A stretch of DNA of 64,000 nt, taken from Adiantum capillus-veneris. Its lineage: Eukaryota; Streptophyta; Polypodiopsida; Polypodiales; Pteridaceae. Under the pieces are notes generated by a model. That model saw only the letters and a list, made by a program, of their open reading frames with translations. It ran no database searches and was not told where the DNA came from. Positions 31,547-45,051 of this stretch are shown here, piece by piece. How positions within the stretch are numbered: position 1 is the stretch's first letter; each line of letters opens with the position of its first letter. Where the stretch lies: NCBI GenBank assembly GCA_014529385.2, contig CM043942.1, positions 110,976,141 through 111,040,140 on the forward strand, given 5' to 3'. The position numbers and the translations under genes were made by a program.

Positions 31547-31562
31547 GTTCAGAGGGGGTGGA
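31547..31562 (+). promoter_or_regulatory. NA polypurine tract
   Basis: GTTCAGAGGGGGTGGA directly before TGTCG of LTR2. The preceding text (GGCACAGACCGGAGG) matches the region before the G1 3' LTR almost base for base. Confidence 0.65.
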
Positions 31563-32115
31563 TGTCGTGCAGCTCCGCTTCCATGATAATAAAAAGAGTA
31601 GAGAAATGAAAGCTAAGATTCTTTGAAGCCTACTTGATTACTGGTCAGTGACGAGGGCTTGTTAACAGGCCATGTTTAATGATTAATGTATGCCAGATGC
31701 GGCTTAAAAGGGTCAACATATGCCTCAATGATGCCAAAAATGAGTATGCGTGAAGTGAGCACAGATGGGATTTTATGATCTAGAATTGTAGTGCTTGAAG
31801 TGCTCTACCAACCTGTCTTTATGGCTCGTCGATTGGAGCTACGGTGAAGAAGTTAAGGCATATTGAAGTTTGAGTCGATTGCAGATTCGTACCGGATTGG
31901 GCAACTGTAGCTGAGGTGACAGAAATGAAATGATTGCACGGGCCTGGAGTGCTCACTTTGTGGAGCGCGTCGGTCTTTTCAGATCAGTGATAGGAGTCCC
32001 GATCGCCAAGATATTGGCCGATAAAGATTCACCGGGGGTCGGCTCCGTACCAGTCTAGTCTGCTCGATCGGTGTACCATCTTGGAATTTTGCAGCCTCGG
32101 CAGAGTTTATATACA
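31563..32115 (+). repeat. NA 3' LTR, truncated
   Basis: Matches the first 530 or so bases of 27689-29999, with scattered substitutions and small indels. Similarity fades after TTGGAATTTTG at about 32090. The end of the LTR is missing. Confidence 0.75.
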
Positions 32116-32169
32116 TTCTATGCAGTTTGAGAGGTCTACAGGGATTTACGACTCGTTAGACAAAGTTCG

Positions 32170-33058
32170 GCTTGATCAGATAATAGGGCTTGAGGCCGAT
32201 GACAATTGCCTTCACTGCTGAGCTAGGTAATCTTGGCATTATTCGGGATGCTGATATGGGCATCTGTGAAGAACTTCACATTCTACATCATCATAGTACA
32301 CCCTACTATCCCCAATCAAATGGTTTGGTAGAAAAAGCTAATGGTGTCATTGCAAGCATCATTAGAAAGATGGTGAAAAACAAGACAAAGTTGTGGGATG
32401 ACTTCTTGGATGGTGCCTTGTGGGCGTATCGAACCACATATAGGGAAGCCACGGAGTTACACCATTTCACTTGGTCTATGGTCAAGAGGCTTTACAACCA
32501 ATTGAGCTCAACATTCCAACAATGCGACTTCATGGCAAAGCAGCACAAGATGATCAAAAAGCATGGATGGATCGACTTCTTACCTTAGCTGAGCTTGAGT
32601 GGAAAAGAGAAGCAGCATACGAGTGCTACAAGAGGAAATCCACACAGACGAAGGAAAAGCTTGACAAGAAACTGAAGGACAAAGGCATGAATGAAGGAGA
32701 TCTTGTGCTAAGGTATGACAATCGACTCGATAATCGTTTTGATGCCAAATTTGAAACTAGATGGCAGGGGCCATACATAGCTAAGAAGGCTTTCAATTCA
32801 AGTTACTATCAACTTATGGACTTGAATGGGAAAGAGCACTCCAGGAAGGTAAACGGGTATCGCTTGAAGCCTTATTTGAGTCACCTTCTACCAAAGGATC
32901 TACCAAAGATCTGTCAAAGGGCAGCTATCTCATGTAAGTACTATTCCATGAAGCATGAGTATGACTCGAGCCAAAATTTCGAGGGGCCAAACAATGAAGA
33001 TCTTGTCAAGGAATCTGAAGTACTCTCTTTGGAAAAGATTCTTTATGATGGTACATGA
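32170..33058 (+). pseudogene. G3b integrase C-terminal half
   Basis: Starts inside the integrase core: LHHHSTPYYPQSNGLVEKAN carries the catalytic Glu region, followed by GVIASIIRKMV, WDDFLDGALWAYRTTYREAT, a frame change, VYGQEALQPIELNIPTMRL, KGMNEGDLVLRYDNRLD, RWQGPYIAKKAF (GPY/F) and NGYRLKPYLSH. The upstream part (zinc finger, first Asp) is missing. It could be the downstream part of G3a, but the adjoining LTR differs from the G3a LTR, so I treat it as a separate element. Confidence 0.8.
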
Positions 33059-34308
33059 ATATACCATCATCCTGGGGGAGGGCTAATGATAGCCGTTTTT
33101 CGGCTCTCCGTAATTGCCATAGTGAGTTAACCCACCCTACCAAAATCATCCAAACACTGTAGCTATCCCTACCATTTCACTGTATATAGGTGTGTGTGAG
33201 TTAGGGGACTTTTCCCATATCTTCTTAAAAACCCTCAATTAACTAGTCACTGGGCTAGTTGAGCCAAAAAAATAAAAAAATAAAAATTATAAGTATATTA
33301 TGGTCCATTTGTGTGTAAATATTTCATTGTATATAGGGCCTAAATAAAAGGATTTTTCATAATTATTTTGGTATTTATTTAAATATTTCTACCTATGGTG
33401 TGTTATTTATGCTATGTACATTGACTCACCATTACCATATTTTTTCTCACTATTTTGCATACTCTTTATTCCATATAAAAATAATTTCATGCAAGCTTCT
33501 CTTATTTTTTGTGTAACTCCATCCCAATAAAAATCCAAAAAAACTAGCTCTATTTATGTGTATATTTTTTCACTATTGTGATTTTTTCCTTCCTACATCT
33601 ATTCTCTATTACTCTCATAAATTAGACCACCAAAAATATTCATCTTTTTATGGTAGACTTATAATGAGAGAGATTTATTTTGACCCCTTTATATTTTTTT
33701 CCACCTATATTATTTATATTTGACATATAAATATTTTTTTAGACCCCTCAATATTTGATTTTCTTAGTTGTACTATTCACTTATATCAATGATTTCAACA
33801 ACATCTTCAATTATAGACCTACCAAATAAGGTCAAGGGTATGTGGCATGCATGCATGCACTATGGGAGGCTCACTCTTGGAGGTATTCAAAAGAATCATC
33901 CAAAGAAGGACCTCACAAGGACTTTGTGCAGTGGAAGAAAACAGTCGGTTTTGCTGAATTTTAAAAAATCACATGCTCCCCGAATTTGAAAAGGTGATAC
34001 AAACAAAAGTTGTAGCTCGTGGGCTGAATTTTTATCTCATATTTTTTTGAGCTACGAGTTGTGAGCTATGATTTTATTGGTGGACCCCAGTTTGCCCATG
34101 CTATGCAGCCACACTCCCTCTTCCACTTTATCATTTTCCTCTTTCACACACACTTCTCCACTCATCATCCTCACCTCCACTTCTCTCCCTCTCTCTTCTT
34201 CATCTATCCCCACCAACTTCTTGATAATTCCAAGAAAAAGAAATTAGATAAGTGTTGAAAATCTAACCCAACCATGGTTAGAGGAGTAACCCTAGCCCTC
34301 AAAATTGC

Positions 34309-34316
34309 TATAAAAA
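34309..34316 (+). promoter_or_regulatory. TATA box of G3b LTR
   Basis: TATAAAAA, 210 bp after the conserved motif at 34081-34098. Confidence 0.55.
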
Positions 34317-34966
34317 GAGGGTGTAGCTAGCACAAAAGGCGGGGAGCCATAATCAAGAGCACTATGCTATAGCTTGAGAAGCCAAGCTCAACCTCTCTAG
34401 AAGGAGCTCTTGAGTGGAAGCTCATTGTCTTATGCATATGCATGTGTTGTATTAGGGGTGATTAGCAAGGGAACTCTATGCCATTGTAAGAGAGAGTGAT
34501 CATTCAATTGAGAGTAGGAAATCTACCATTTCTCCTACTAGTGTAAGCCCAACATTTGTTGAATCAGGGAGGGTGGATTTGGAATAAGCTTGGATACTTT
34601 GTCTTTCTTCCAACGTAAAGTAATGGACAACAATGATGTGTAAGTGTCTTGGTGTTTTTTAAGTTCTTGATAGCTTGTCTCTGGGTGTTGTCATCAATTC
34701 AGCCATAAATTCCACCTATTGTAAGAGGGCAACAGGGTGGAGAGGACTCCCCTGGCCTTAAGACAGTGATTGGGGTGGCTTTTCTTGTGATGTGTTGTGG
34801 TGTAATTTACTCAAGCTATGTTGAACAAATACTAATCTCACTTTGATTGGTCGTTACAGATTTGTAAGAAGGTATTGATATAACAAGCATCCCCTCCCCC
34901 TTCTCTCTCTTTCTTACATATATAATTGTGTTTGCTTGATCACGCTGATACATTTCAAAGCAGCCC

Positions 34967-34968
<2 letters not shown>

Positions 34969-35049
<81 letters not shown>
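34969..35049. repeat. (CT)n microsatellite
   Basis: 81 bp of CT inside the G3b LTR, at the same relative place as the CT tract of the G3a LTR. Confidence 0.97.
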
Positions 35050-35051
<2 letters not shown>

Positions 35052-35224
35052 GCGTCCTAGTTCGCATCCAAAACTAGGTGGTGCCCCAAATTTGTGTAGG
35101 GTTAGGTTGCGGGTTTGTGTGTGTGTTTGTTGTTTTTTTCCAACCCCAACCCAATTGAGCAGCACGGGAGCCTAGAAGGGTGCTTAGAGGCCACTCTTCT
35201 TGTTGCCCGCCCCGGACCGCCTCA

Positions 35225-35411
35225 CTACTGCGGTTCAAAACTCTCTTGAGTCTCTCCAATTTACACTTGGAAACTTCATCTCGTTTGGTTTAAGGTGACG
35301 CGTTTTTATTTTGAGATTCTTTTGTAGTATTTTTTGTATGTGACTCAAGAGCTCTTCTGTTTCTTTTTTGTCGCTTGGAAAAACATTATAAGAGGGTTGT
35401 ATAGTGAGAGG
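35225..35411 (+). repeat. G3a LTR fragment at inversion breakpoint
   Basis: Matches 23261-23420 of the G3a LTR (GGTTCAAAACTCTCTTG, TTTTGAGATTCTTTTGTAGT, ATTATAAGAGGGTTGTAT) and stops at 35411. The LTR tail is found, reversed, at 43074-43143. Confidence 0.75.
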
Positions 35412-36620
35412 AAACTTAAGTAAGACCTAATCATTTTCTTTGAACATTAAGGCCCTTCTATGCTTGTTAGCAGTAGCTTTTAGCATTTGTTGAGAGATGG
35501 ATATAGCCTCCTTAATCTTTTGAAAAGATTCTTGTAGGTCATGGCTATACTCATCGACAACGAGTATCTTTCCATGTACTTTAAGTAGCAAGGGACTTTT
35601 TGGTCTTTCCTCCAGCATCTCAAAAAGTGTCATTCCCATAGTAGTATGGACAGTATTATTGTACGTATACTCTACAAGGAGTAACTATTTTTCCCATTGT
35701 GAGCGTACTTCTATAGCATAAGTCTTTAGTAGATTGAGAATCTTAAGATTGGCTATCTCACTTTGGCCATCCATTTGTGGGTGATAGGCCAAAGAGAAAT
35801 TCAATCTTGTGCCTAGATTTTCAAAGAGATCTTTCCAAAAACTATCAGTCATTCTAGGATCTCTATCTGACACGATGGATATTGGAAATCCATGGTGTTT
35901 GAAAATCTGAGGTATGAAGAGGGTTGCCATTTGGTGTGCCTTAATAGTCTTTTTGACATGAATAAAGTGTGCTTGCTTGCTAAACCTGTCAACTATTGTC
36001 CATATTCCCATATTCCCATGGATAGAATTGGGTAATCCAAAGATAAAATCCATGGATATACTCTCCCATGGGGTGAATTAGGAATCGGGAATGGTTGGAG
36101 TAATCCAGGTTGCTTCCCTCTATCATACTTGGTCTTTGGCATACCACACATTTTGAAAAATACTCTTGTATGTCTACTTTCATGGTAGGCCAATAGAAGT
36201 CGTCTCTACTCCTCAAAGAGTAGGTTGAATTTCTCTATGCCCCACATAGGCAGGAGCATGGGATTCATACATGAATTTCTCACAAAGGGAGTGGGTAACA
36301 CATAGTTTATTGCCATGGAGAAGATAACCATCTTGCAAGGTGAATGGTTCTTCTTTCTTCCCCAATGCAAGGGTTGACATTATGTCTCTAAAGTTGGGGT
36401 CAATAGCATACTCATTTAACATAGAAGATAGATCATTGTGAGTTTCTATAGACACTGCATTAACTCTTGGTCGTCGTGAAAGTGCATCACCCACTTGATT
36501 AGGCTTACAAGAAATGTAAGCAATATGAAAATAAAATTGTGAAAGAAAATTTGCCCACCTCATTTGTTTGTCGGAAAGCTTGGTTTGTGTCATGAAGTAC
36601 TTGAGACTTTGGTGGTCCAT
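35412..36620 (-). pseudogene. G4 RNase H end and integrase
   Basis: From high to low: TDHQSLKYF-like start, KQMRWANFLSQFYFHIAYIS, VGDALSRRPR (RNase H end), LQDGYLLHGNKLCV, then a zinc-finger region with frame damage (CVVCQR near 36160), MDFIFGLPNS (first Asp), IVSDRDPRMTDSFWKDLF (second Asp), YHPQMDGQSE (Glu), MLEERPKSPLLL and KHRRALMFKEND followed by a stop and VLLKF at 35412-35425. This is the typical integrase of chromovirus-clade Gypsy elements. Confidence 0.82.
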
Positions 36621-36698
36621 TCACAAAATAAATGGAGTCCTCAGTATATAGTGCTTCCATGTGTCTAGGACATGTAGAACAGCTAAAAGATATTTTTC

Positions 36699-37720
36699 TT
36701 ATATGCCCAAGACTTGTTCATTGAAATTGAGCCTTCGGCTCTCATATGCTATGGCATGCCCTTCTTGAAGCAAAATTGCTCCAATGCAATCACCACAAGA
36801 ATCACATTGGACCTCAAATGTCTTTGACAGACCCAGAAGCATAAGGACTGGTTGGGAGGTAAGCTTCTCTTTGATTTTGTCAAAAGAATTTTGCTCTTTA
36901 GCAGTCCATGAGTACTTAAACATTCTTCTTTGTTAAGGCATTCAATGGTCCCGCTATTTGAGAGGATTTGGCTATGAAGCATCTATAGTATGCACACATA
37001 CCAATAAAGATTCTTAGCTCATGTAGATTCCTTGGATTAGGCCATGCATTTATTACCTCCAACTTTGATGGATCCATATGGATACCACCTTGAGAGATAA
37101 TATGACCTAAGTATTAAATCTCTTGAAGGAAAAATCACCCTTCTTTTGATTGATAAAAAGCTTGTTCTTCCTCGAAGCTTGAAAAATCACCTGGAGATGT
37201 TGCTTGTGCTCATCCAAGGACTTGGAGTAGATGGTGATATCATCAAAGAACACTCCAATGAATTTGCGGTAGGGTCTAAAGATTTTATCCATTAAACGAT
37301 TGAATATGGCCGGTGCATTAGTCAAGTCAAAAGGCATGACTAGATATTCATAAAGACAAAACGTTGTACGAAACACGATCTTTACAATATCTTCATTCAC
37401 TATCCTTATTTGATGATAGCCACTTTTAAGGTCAATTCTACTAAAGTAGGTCAAACCTTGTGCTTATCAAATAGACCTTCTACCCACGGTACAGGTAATC
37501 TATTTTTGATAGTGATATGGTTTAGTGCTTGATAGTCCCCACACATGCGGTACGTACCATCTGTCTTTTGAATCACCATCCCTTGTCTACTACCAATTCT
37601 TGTACTTGCCTCATGATCTCCTCTTGTTGATCTTGGGAAACTTGATAAGGAGGCTTGTTAGGCGGTGAGCTTCCTGGTAGGAGCTCAATTCGATGGATAT
37701 CATTGATAAACACATCTTGG
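36699..37720 (-). pseudogene. G4 reverse transcriptase and RNase H start
   Basis: YFSRIDLKSGYHQIRI, FRTTFCLYEYLVMPFDLTNA, FNRLMDKIFRPY, FFDDITIYSKS (catalytic DD near 37220-37230) and KQHLQVIFQASRKNKLF. RNase H begins near 36900 with FEVQCDSCGDCIGAILLQEG. Stops and frameshifts lie between the parts (37100, 37460, 36925). Confidence 0.82.
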
Positions 37721-39040
37721 GAATTAGAAAATTAAACAAGTCTAATTTTTCTTGATTCCTAACACTTTACTTTGTTAAAACATTAGCATCATTTAGAGAC
37801 TCTTTGACAAAAATCATGTACGCAAAAACTAATCATTTCATTAACTTATCAAAAGCAGGTGAATTAACAAGTGGTATAGTACGACCGAACTCATTAGCAT
37901 CTATATACATGCTCTTTTCCCTGTAGGTGAATTAGATTCTCCTTTCAGGGAACTTAATGTTGGCAACCATACGGTTGTGAACCATGGTGCCCCTAGGATA
38001 ACATCCTCATGCTGGAGAGAAGAGATGAAAAAGTCTTCTTTATCGATTAGCTTTGGACATGAAGCCTCAACTTCCCAATCAAGGGAGTAATGGAGGCTTG
38101 TTATCCCTTGAACGCTCCATTGGCAGTTATAGTATCTCCCATCTCGAAAGCTTGAATGCCAAACTTAGTGGCCAACCCCGTTGATATGAAGTTGTGAGTA
38201 GAGCCAGGTCAAACAAGATGAAGGCATCATGCTCCCTTACCTTCCCCAAGCATAGGAGAAAGGTGATTCTTTGCAATGAGAATCCTCTTTTGAAGCTTTG
38301 ATCATGAAAGCTCTAGAAGTCTCATTGTAGGCATTCCTTTTGAGGCAAGAATGATAGCATGTCCTTGCTCCCCACACTTAAAACATTTGTGGGTCTTACG
38401 AAAAGCTTCTAGCTCTTCAAGAGAGAGTTTATTTTTATCTTTGTAAACTCCTTTCTCCTTTGATTGTTTGTTGTCGATGTTGTTGTTGGAATCGCCTTGG
38501 GAAGAGTTTTGAGCATTGTTTTTCCCCTTTGCGTTAATTTTGTCTGGGCTTGGCATTCCTTTTAGCCCCTTGTTGGTAATTGATACGCAAAGCAGCCATA
38601 GTGTGGTGGATTACTTCTGTGATAGAACCAAGCCATTGAGAGTTGAAATACTCGGCCATTTCTTTAGGTAATCCTACACGAAGTTGTTGCTTTTTCTCGG
38701 TAAAGTCTATCTTTTGAAAGACAATAGCCTTGAGATGTAAGTCTCAAAACTTGTTTGTGTATTTGTGGATAGACTCGTTGGAAAGAAACTTCAAATTCTG
38801 CCATTTGATACTAAGCACTTTGTCCTTTGCATCGCTTGCAAGGAATTGCTTCATGATGGAAAGTCGTAGAGTTTTCTATGTCCTTGGGGCCTTGCTATTT
38901 CCACAAAGGCTAGCCCACCATTGACGAGCAGATTTTTGGAAGTGCATAACTACATGGCGTAGCTTGGAGGACTCCGTGAAGCCCTCGTCTCCAGAGGTCG
39001 TATCAAATTGTTGGATGAAGGCACAAGAAGCACCTTAGCC
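37721..39040 (-). pseudogene. G4 gag, zinc knuckle and decayed protease
   Basis: From about 39010 downward, FIQQFDTTSGDEGF, QKSARQWWASLCG, LASDAKDKVLSIKWQ, NESIHKYTNKF and RVGLPKEMAEYFNSQW give the chromovirus gag. At 38302-38556 a lysine- and asparagine-rich stretch leads to CFKCGEQGHAIILAS, where the last zinc-binding Cys is replaced. The region 37900-38250 reads like a protease in several frames (VILGAPWFTT). Not functional. Confidence 0.7.
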
Positions 39041-39049
39041 TGCAAGCAC

Positions 39050-39299
39050 CTCAAGAAAACACTAACCTTTGGAGGTCTTTAATGAAGATAACCCTAAGGT
39101 CTTTAAGCTCCATTAGCTATTCTTTCTCTTTGAGAGACCATCTCTCATTTGGACCCCTTTAACCTTGGCCCCGTGTTGAGATAGATCCATAAGCACATGT
39201 ATATATTTTAGCCCTTGTTCCCGTTTATTCTCCCACGTTAAATGATCAGTTTAATATGAGAAAATCATTTTTCTTTGTTAGACATTAGATTTTATGACA
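39050..39299 (-). repeat. G4 5' LTR, partial
   Basis: Minus-strand start TGTCATAAA at 39299, then text matching 43885-44110 (GATTTTCTCATATTAAACTG, GGATCTATCTCAACA, GAGAGATGGTCT). A short CTTGAGGTGCTTG part corresponds to the tandem repeats at 44165-44335. The rest of the LTR and leader is deleted up to gag. Confidence 0.78.
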
Positions 39300-40140
39300 C
39301 TTTACAACTCCTGTAAGATGCATTTGTGCCCCTTGTATAGGCACCTTCTTGCTTTTGCATGCAAGGACTTACACGTCGCTCTTCTATGCCTTGCCTTTTT
39401 ACGACCCATATCTACAAACAACATAAAAACCACACCACGCTTTATGAGAAAATGTCCCTATCACAAAGGGGGCTCCAAGAAACACACACCAAAATTGCAA
39501 GCACGATGTTCAGTACCAAGTGAAGAAGAGCTCCAAGCAGTAATCTCTCGTCTTTTTGCACTTGGTAGTTACCTCCCAAATCAGCACCGCACAAAAGTAT
39601 AAAAGCACACCTCTACACCATGTGTAGTTATTTGTCAACAAAACAAGGTAGAAGAGGACATATAAAGAAGGATGGAGCACTAGAGAGGTAGAAGAGGAAA
39701 CAAAAAGAGGGTTGGGAGCACAAGCGTTGCATGTGGGAGTAGTTGCATTCAAAGGCTTGGGGCATAAAAGAAACTACACTTTGGAGCATGCACCTCTTCA
39801 TGAGCCACATTTTCAATTTGATGTGACGATTGGTTGTACTGCATGAGAATGTGAGTCTGTTTATTGCGTTTTACATTGGTTGTCCTTATGAGTTCAACCC
39901 ACGTGCCTTTTTCGAGTTACCGTTTGGTGTGGCCACTTGGACTCAAAATGGAGAGAGAAATATCATAGATTGATTGTTGTTGCAGTTTCCATCTCCATAT
40001 CCAAATATCAAAAATCGATCGCCCTTGCCTTTGCCTTTTTGCGATCTTGCTCTCAGCCACCTCTCACAATCTTGCTCTCAACAATCTCCAAAGCTTTAGG
40101 TCTATTACTTTCCGCTTTGCCATTCACCTTGGTGCCATTG
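39300..40140. other. no gene recognised
   Basis: No domain or convincing exon on either strand. Short open frames at 39294-39602 (plus) and 39510-39816 (minus) have no visible features. Confidence 0.5.
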
Positions 40141-40141
40141 G

Positions 40142-40144
<3 letters not shown>

Positions 40145-40224
<80 letters not shown>
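40145..40224. repeat. (CT)n microsatellite
   Basis: 80 bp of uninterrupted CT. Serine-leucine open frames over it are artefacts. Confidence 0.97.
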
Positions 40225-40226
<2 letters not shown>

Positions 40227-40659
40227 CTTGATCTCTTTTGCCTGTGTGTTTCACCTCTTTGCGCCCCGAAGCCTTTGCGTCATGAGGTTAGAGCACAAGG
40301 GTAACAACACTTCAAGGGAAAGTAGTTGTTAGGGTTAGAATGCTCGGCTTTCAAGTAGTAGGGTAATGTTGTGGTCACGTGACACATAGTAATCAGTAAG
40401 ATGCTACTGATGCTACTATACAAAATTGACATAGTTACAAATGGCATTGTAGGTTTCATATAAGCAAATAGGGAGATTGTCTAGCATATGTGGTGTGAGG
40501 TTCAAGGCATAGTTGGGAAGTTCATTGAATAACTCCTTCTTGCGTGAATGTGCAAGGGACGATTATTCATTTAATTTGGGCATAATGGGCTTAATTATAT
40601 ATTAGCAATAACTAAGCCTCGCGTGACAATAGCCTAAGTAAAAGAAACTTGTAACAAAT

Positions 40660-40965
40660 TTTTGGTGGCCATGGGTCACAACAAGGCAAATAACGACCTT
40701 GGGGGATTCTCCATGCACCTTATTCACTTGGTTCTGACCCTCTATTCGCAAAGACATGGGTACATCATGACTTGTAATGACATTAACACATGGATCAGAA
40801 CGAAGACAATAGGGGCCTTGGGGGATTCTCCACACCCCCTCTTTGCCTTGTTCTAACCCCCATTGTGTGACCTGTAATGACCTCAACACACGGGTCAGAA
40901 TCAAGCAATTATGGACCTTGGGGGATGCTCCATGGTCCCTATTTGATTGATCCTAACACCCATTA
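40660..40965. repeat. tandem repeat with inverted halves (related to 46.7 kb array)
   Basis: Two to three diverged units of about 120-140 bp with CCTTGGGGGATTCTCCA-like cores and GGTTCTGACCC / GGGTCAGAA-like segments. These segments can pair with one another. The same motifs make up the array at 46685-47170. Confidence 0.6.
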
Positions 40966-41269
40966 CTGTTCAATATATAAGAGTAGTTTGTTTGATATTT
41001 CTTTCAAACATGAAGACCATAGTCCTAGAGTTTGACAATGAAGGGGAGGAAATTTGTGAAGAAAAACTATACATGTTCTTATACAGCTCCCGTGCTCATC
41101 ACCATTCACCAAAGCTATTAGTAATGTATAAAAGTTCTTCCATCCAAAGGATCATTGATGTCTTAATTTAGTACCTACAAACGCATTTGCAATAGTATGA
41201 AGTAGTCATTTGCAACAACTCCTTGACAATTGATGGCATGCAATATGTACACCCAACCGATCTTCCTCT

Positions 41270-43143
<1,874 letters not shown>

Positions 43144-43527
43144 ACGACGGGGAAAAATCCTACGGGCCATCAAAAGTATTATGCTAAACTAGCAAAAAGA
43201 TACTATGGCCCTTTTCAAATCTTGAAGCTGCCCAACCATTGACTCATACACAATGCTTTTCATGTGAGCCTACTTAAGCCCTACAAAGGAGAGCCATCAA
43301 GTGAACCAATTATTGAAGACCCTCCAAAAATTGAAGAGTAAGAAAAGATGCTACAACTCAAAGGTGTACTTTGGCATGAAGACAAGGTACGACAACATGG
43401 TAAGATTATCCAACGGTATCTTATTAAGTTCAAATAGTATCCTTTTGAAGATGCTAGATGGATGCAAGGAATACAGGTTAAGGATAGTATGAACCTTGTC
43501 AATGCTTACAATGCTACATTAGAGTAA
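43144..43527 (+). pseudogene. G4 integrase C-terminus with chromodomain-like end
   Basis: TTGKNPTGHQKYYAKLAKRY, YGPFQILKLPNH (GPF module), a stop, LIHNAFHVSLLKPYKGEP, then LKGVLWHEDKVRQHGKIIQR, YLIKFK, a stop, YPFEDARWMQGIQ and LVNAYN. This is the usual chromovirus integrase tail with a chromodomain-type module. It follows on from VLLKF at 35412 of the minus strand with only a few residues missing. Confidence 0.8.
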
Positions 43528-43884
43528 GCAAATGTACTTGTTTCTTTTAAATGACCAATTTTTATATCTTATAAGAGTAATTCTCTTTTTCTTGTGCACA
43601 AATTAAGTAGTATGCATTCTTAGAATCATGTTTGTGTTGACCACGTCTCTCAAACACCAAGTAGAAATTCTCACTCTACTTTGGAACTATGATATGGACA
43701 AAAGAGAAGACATGCTTGCGGTAGCTAAGTCTTCCAAGCCCCAATTGGATTAGTCATCCATCTTGGAATGTTGTTGTAGGGTAAAAAGGGATCCTCTACC
43801 CGCTAAGAAATATCGACTAATGACTAAGGCTTTATCTCTTCTACCTCATAGTCAAGGACGAATATGATTTCAAGAGAGAGGTAA

Positions 43885-44340
43885 TGTCATAAACTCTAAT
43901 ATCTAGCCAACCCAAATGATTTTCTCATATTAAACTGATCATTTAATGTGGGAGAATAAACGAGAACAATGGTTAGAATATAGACATGTGCTTATGGATC
44001 TATCTCAACATGGGGCCAAGGTCAAAGGGGTCCAAATGAGAGATGGTCTGCAGCAATGGAGATTAAATCCCATAGGATTAGCTTCATTAAATACCTCCAA
44101 AGGTTATTGTTAAAAGTACTTTGACCTTATGCAAGCTAGGACTGTGCTTGAGGTGGGAACCCATCCCAAGCTTGAGGTGCTTGTCGTGCTTGCTTACTAA
44201 AATGCTTGAGGTGCTTGTCATGCTTGCTAACTAAGGTGCTTGAGGTTCTTGTCGTGCTTGCTAACTAAGGTGCTTGAGGTGCTTAATGACTAAGGTGTTA
44301 AGGCTCTCTATGACTAAGGTGCTTGAGAGGCTTGAGAAAT
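43885..44340 (+). repeat. G4 3' LTR, beginning
   Basis: Starts TGTCATAAAC after the purine-rich CAAGAGAGAGGTA, and matches the minus-strand start at 39299. It includes a repeat of about 34 bp (TGCTTGAGGTGCTTGTCATG-type units, 44165-44335). The 3' end is not determined; the LTR may reach past the (CT)n tract at 44984. Confidence 0.75.
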
Positions 44341-44980
44341 CCCAAAAGTCAAACTAGATCCCTAGTCAAGGGAGGGGTGAGCCCTCATTGTAGGAGCATG
44401 AGAGAGAACAAATACCATATTAGAGAGTTTGAGACTTTAGAGCCAATTTGGGAATCACCAATCTCTTGAATATTTGGCCATATGGACAAATATCAAACTT
44501 TTCTTTTAAGACCAAAGTCTTCCACAAGGTAGTGCTTGAAAAAATCTTCCGATCCATACTCTCAAAACTTTGGCTAAGATTTGACCATGTAAGCTCCTTT
44601 TGAAAGTGCGAATTGAAAAATTCTGGCATATTCACTAATATGGTGCTAACACACACACCCTCACACAAGTCAAGCCTTGCCTAAAGAAGCAACAGGGACA
44701 CATGTCAAGTTCCTCTCCATGTTGCCCTCATAGGGTGCCTAAAGCCTATTGGTTGGCCTCTCAAGGGGTGCAATGATAATCTAGCTAATTTATGTAATTG
44801 TTTATGCATTTATCAAGTCCTCTCTCTCAAAGGGGAAAGGGGGACACTTGTTCCAAGGCTAACATGGTTGCTTGATATGCACTTTGCATGTGTTTGGCTA
44901 GGCTTGAAGGGGTCCAATCAACTTCAAACGTGAGCTACAAGGGGGGTTGACCAAGGAAGCTAGGGGCTATCTTAGGGGGC

Positions 44981-44983
<3 letters not shown>

Positions 44984-45046
<63 letters not shown>
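44984..45046. repeat. (CT)n microsatellite
   Basis: 63 bp of CT. The flanks 44341-44983 and 45047-45700 contain no recognised gene. A minus-strand open frame at 45304-45549 has no visible domain. Confidence 0.96.

Positions 45047-45051
<5 letters not shown>

Larger units (their letters stand above)
27689..32115 (+). mobile_element. NA: non-autonomous LTR element with only a gag-like ORF
   Basis: LTR1 27689-29999, an internal region of only 1,563 bp (30000-31562), and a truncated LTR2 from 31563. The internal region has a primer site identical over 20 bases to that of G1, a gag-like remnant and a polypurine tract, but no protease, RT or integrase. LTR ends (TGTCG...CGACA) and the sequence before the 3' LTR also match G1. 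It is probably mobilised by proteins of G1-type elements. The 3' end is lost; G3b integrase text begins after about 32115. Confidence 0.8.
33087..35224 (+). repeat. G3b 3' LTR
   Basis: About 2,138 bp from TGATAGCCG, preceded by the purine tract GGGGGAGGG, to CCGCCTCA. It contains the conserved U3 motif at 34081, TATA at 34309, a (CT)n tract at 34969-35049 and a tail (CCCAATTGAGCAGCACG, TTAGAGG) alike to the G3a LTR end. The middle is unlike G3a. AT-rich text at 33260-33760 has no ORF. Confidence 0.72.
35412..39299 (-). mobile_element. Gypsy G4 (chromovirus-like), 5' part, inverted
   Basis: Minus-strand element with a partial 5' LTR (39299 downward), gag, a decayed protease, RT, RNase H and integrase. 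It ends within the integrase C-terminus at 35412. The missing end (GPF module, chromodomain, 3' LTR) lies at 43144 onward on the plus strand. Many stops and frameshifts. Confidence 0.85.

Noticed and set aside
32170-35224. Assigning the integrase and LTR to G3a as its 3' end
   Set aside because: Order would fit, but the middle of this LTR is unlike the G3a 5' LTR, while a true G3a LTR fragment lies next to it at 35225. Left open, treated as separate.
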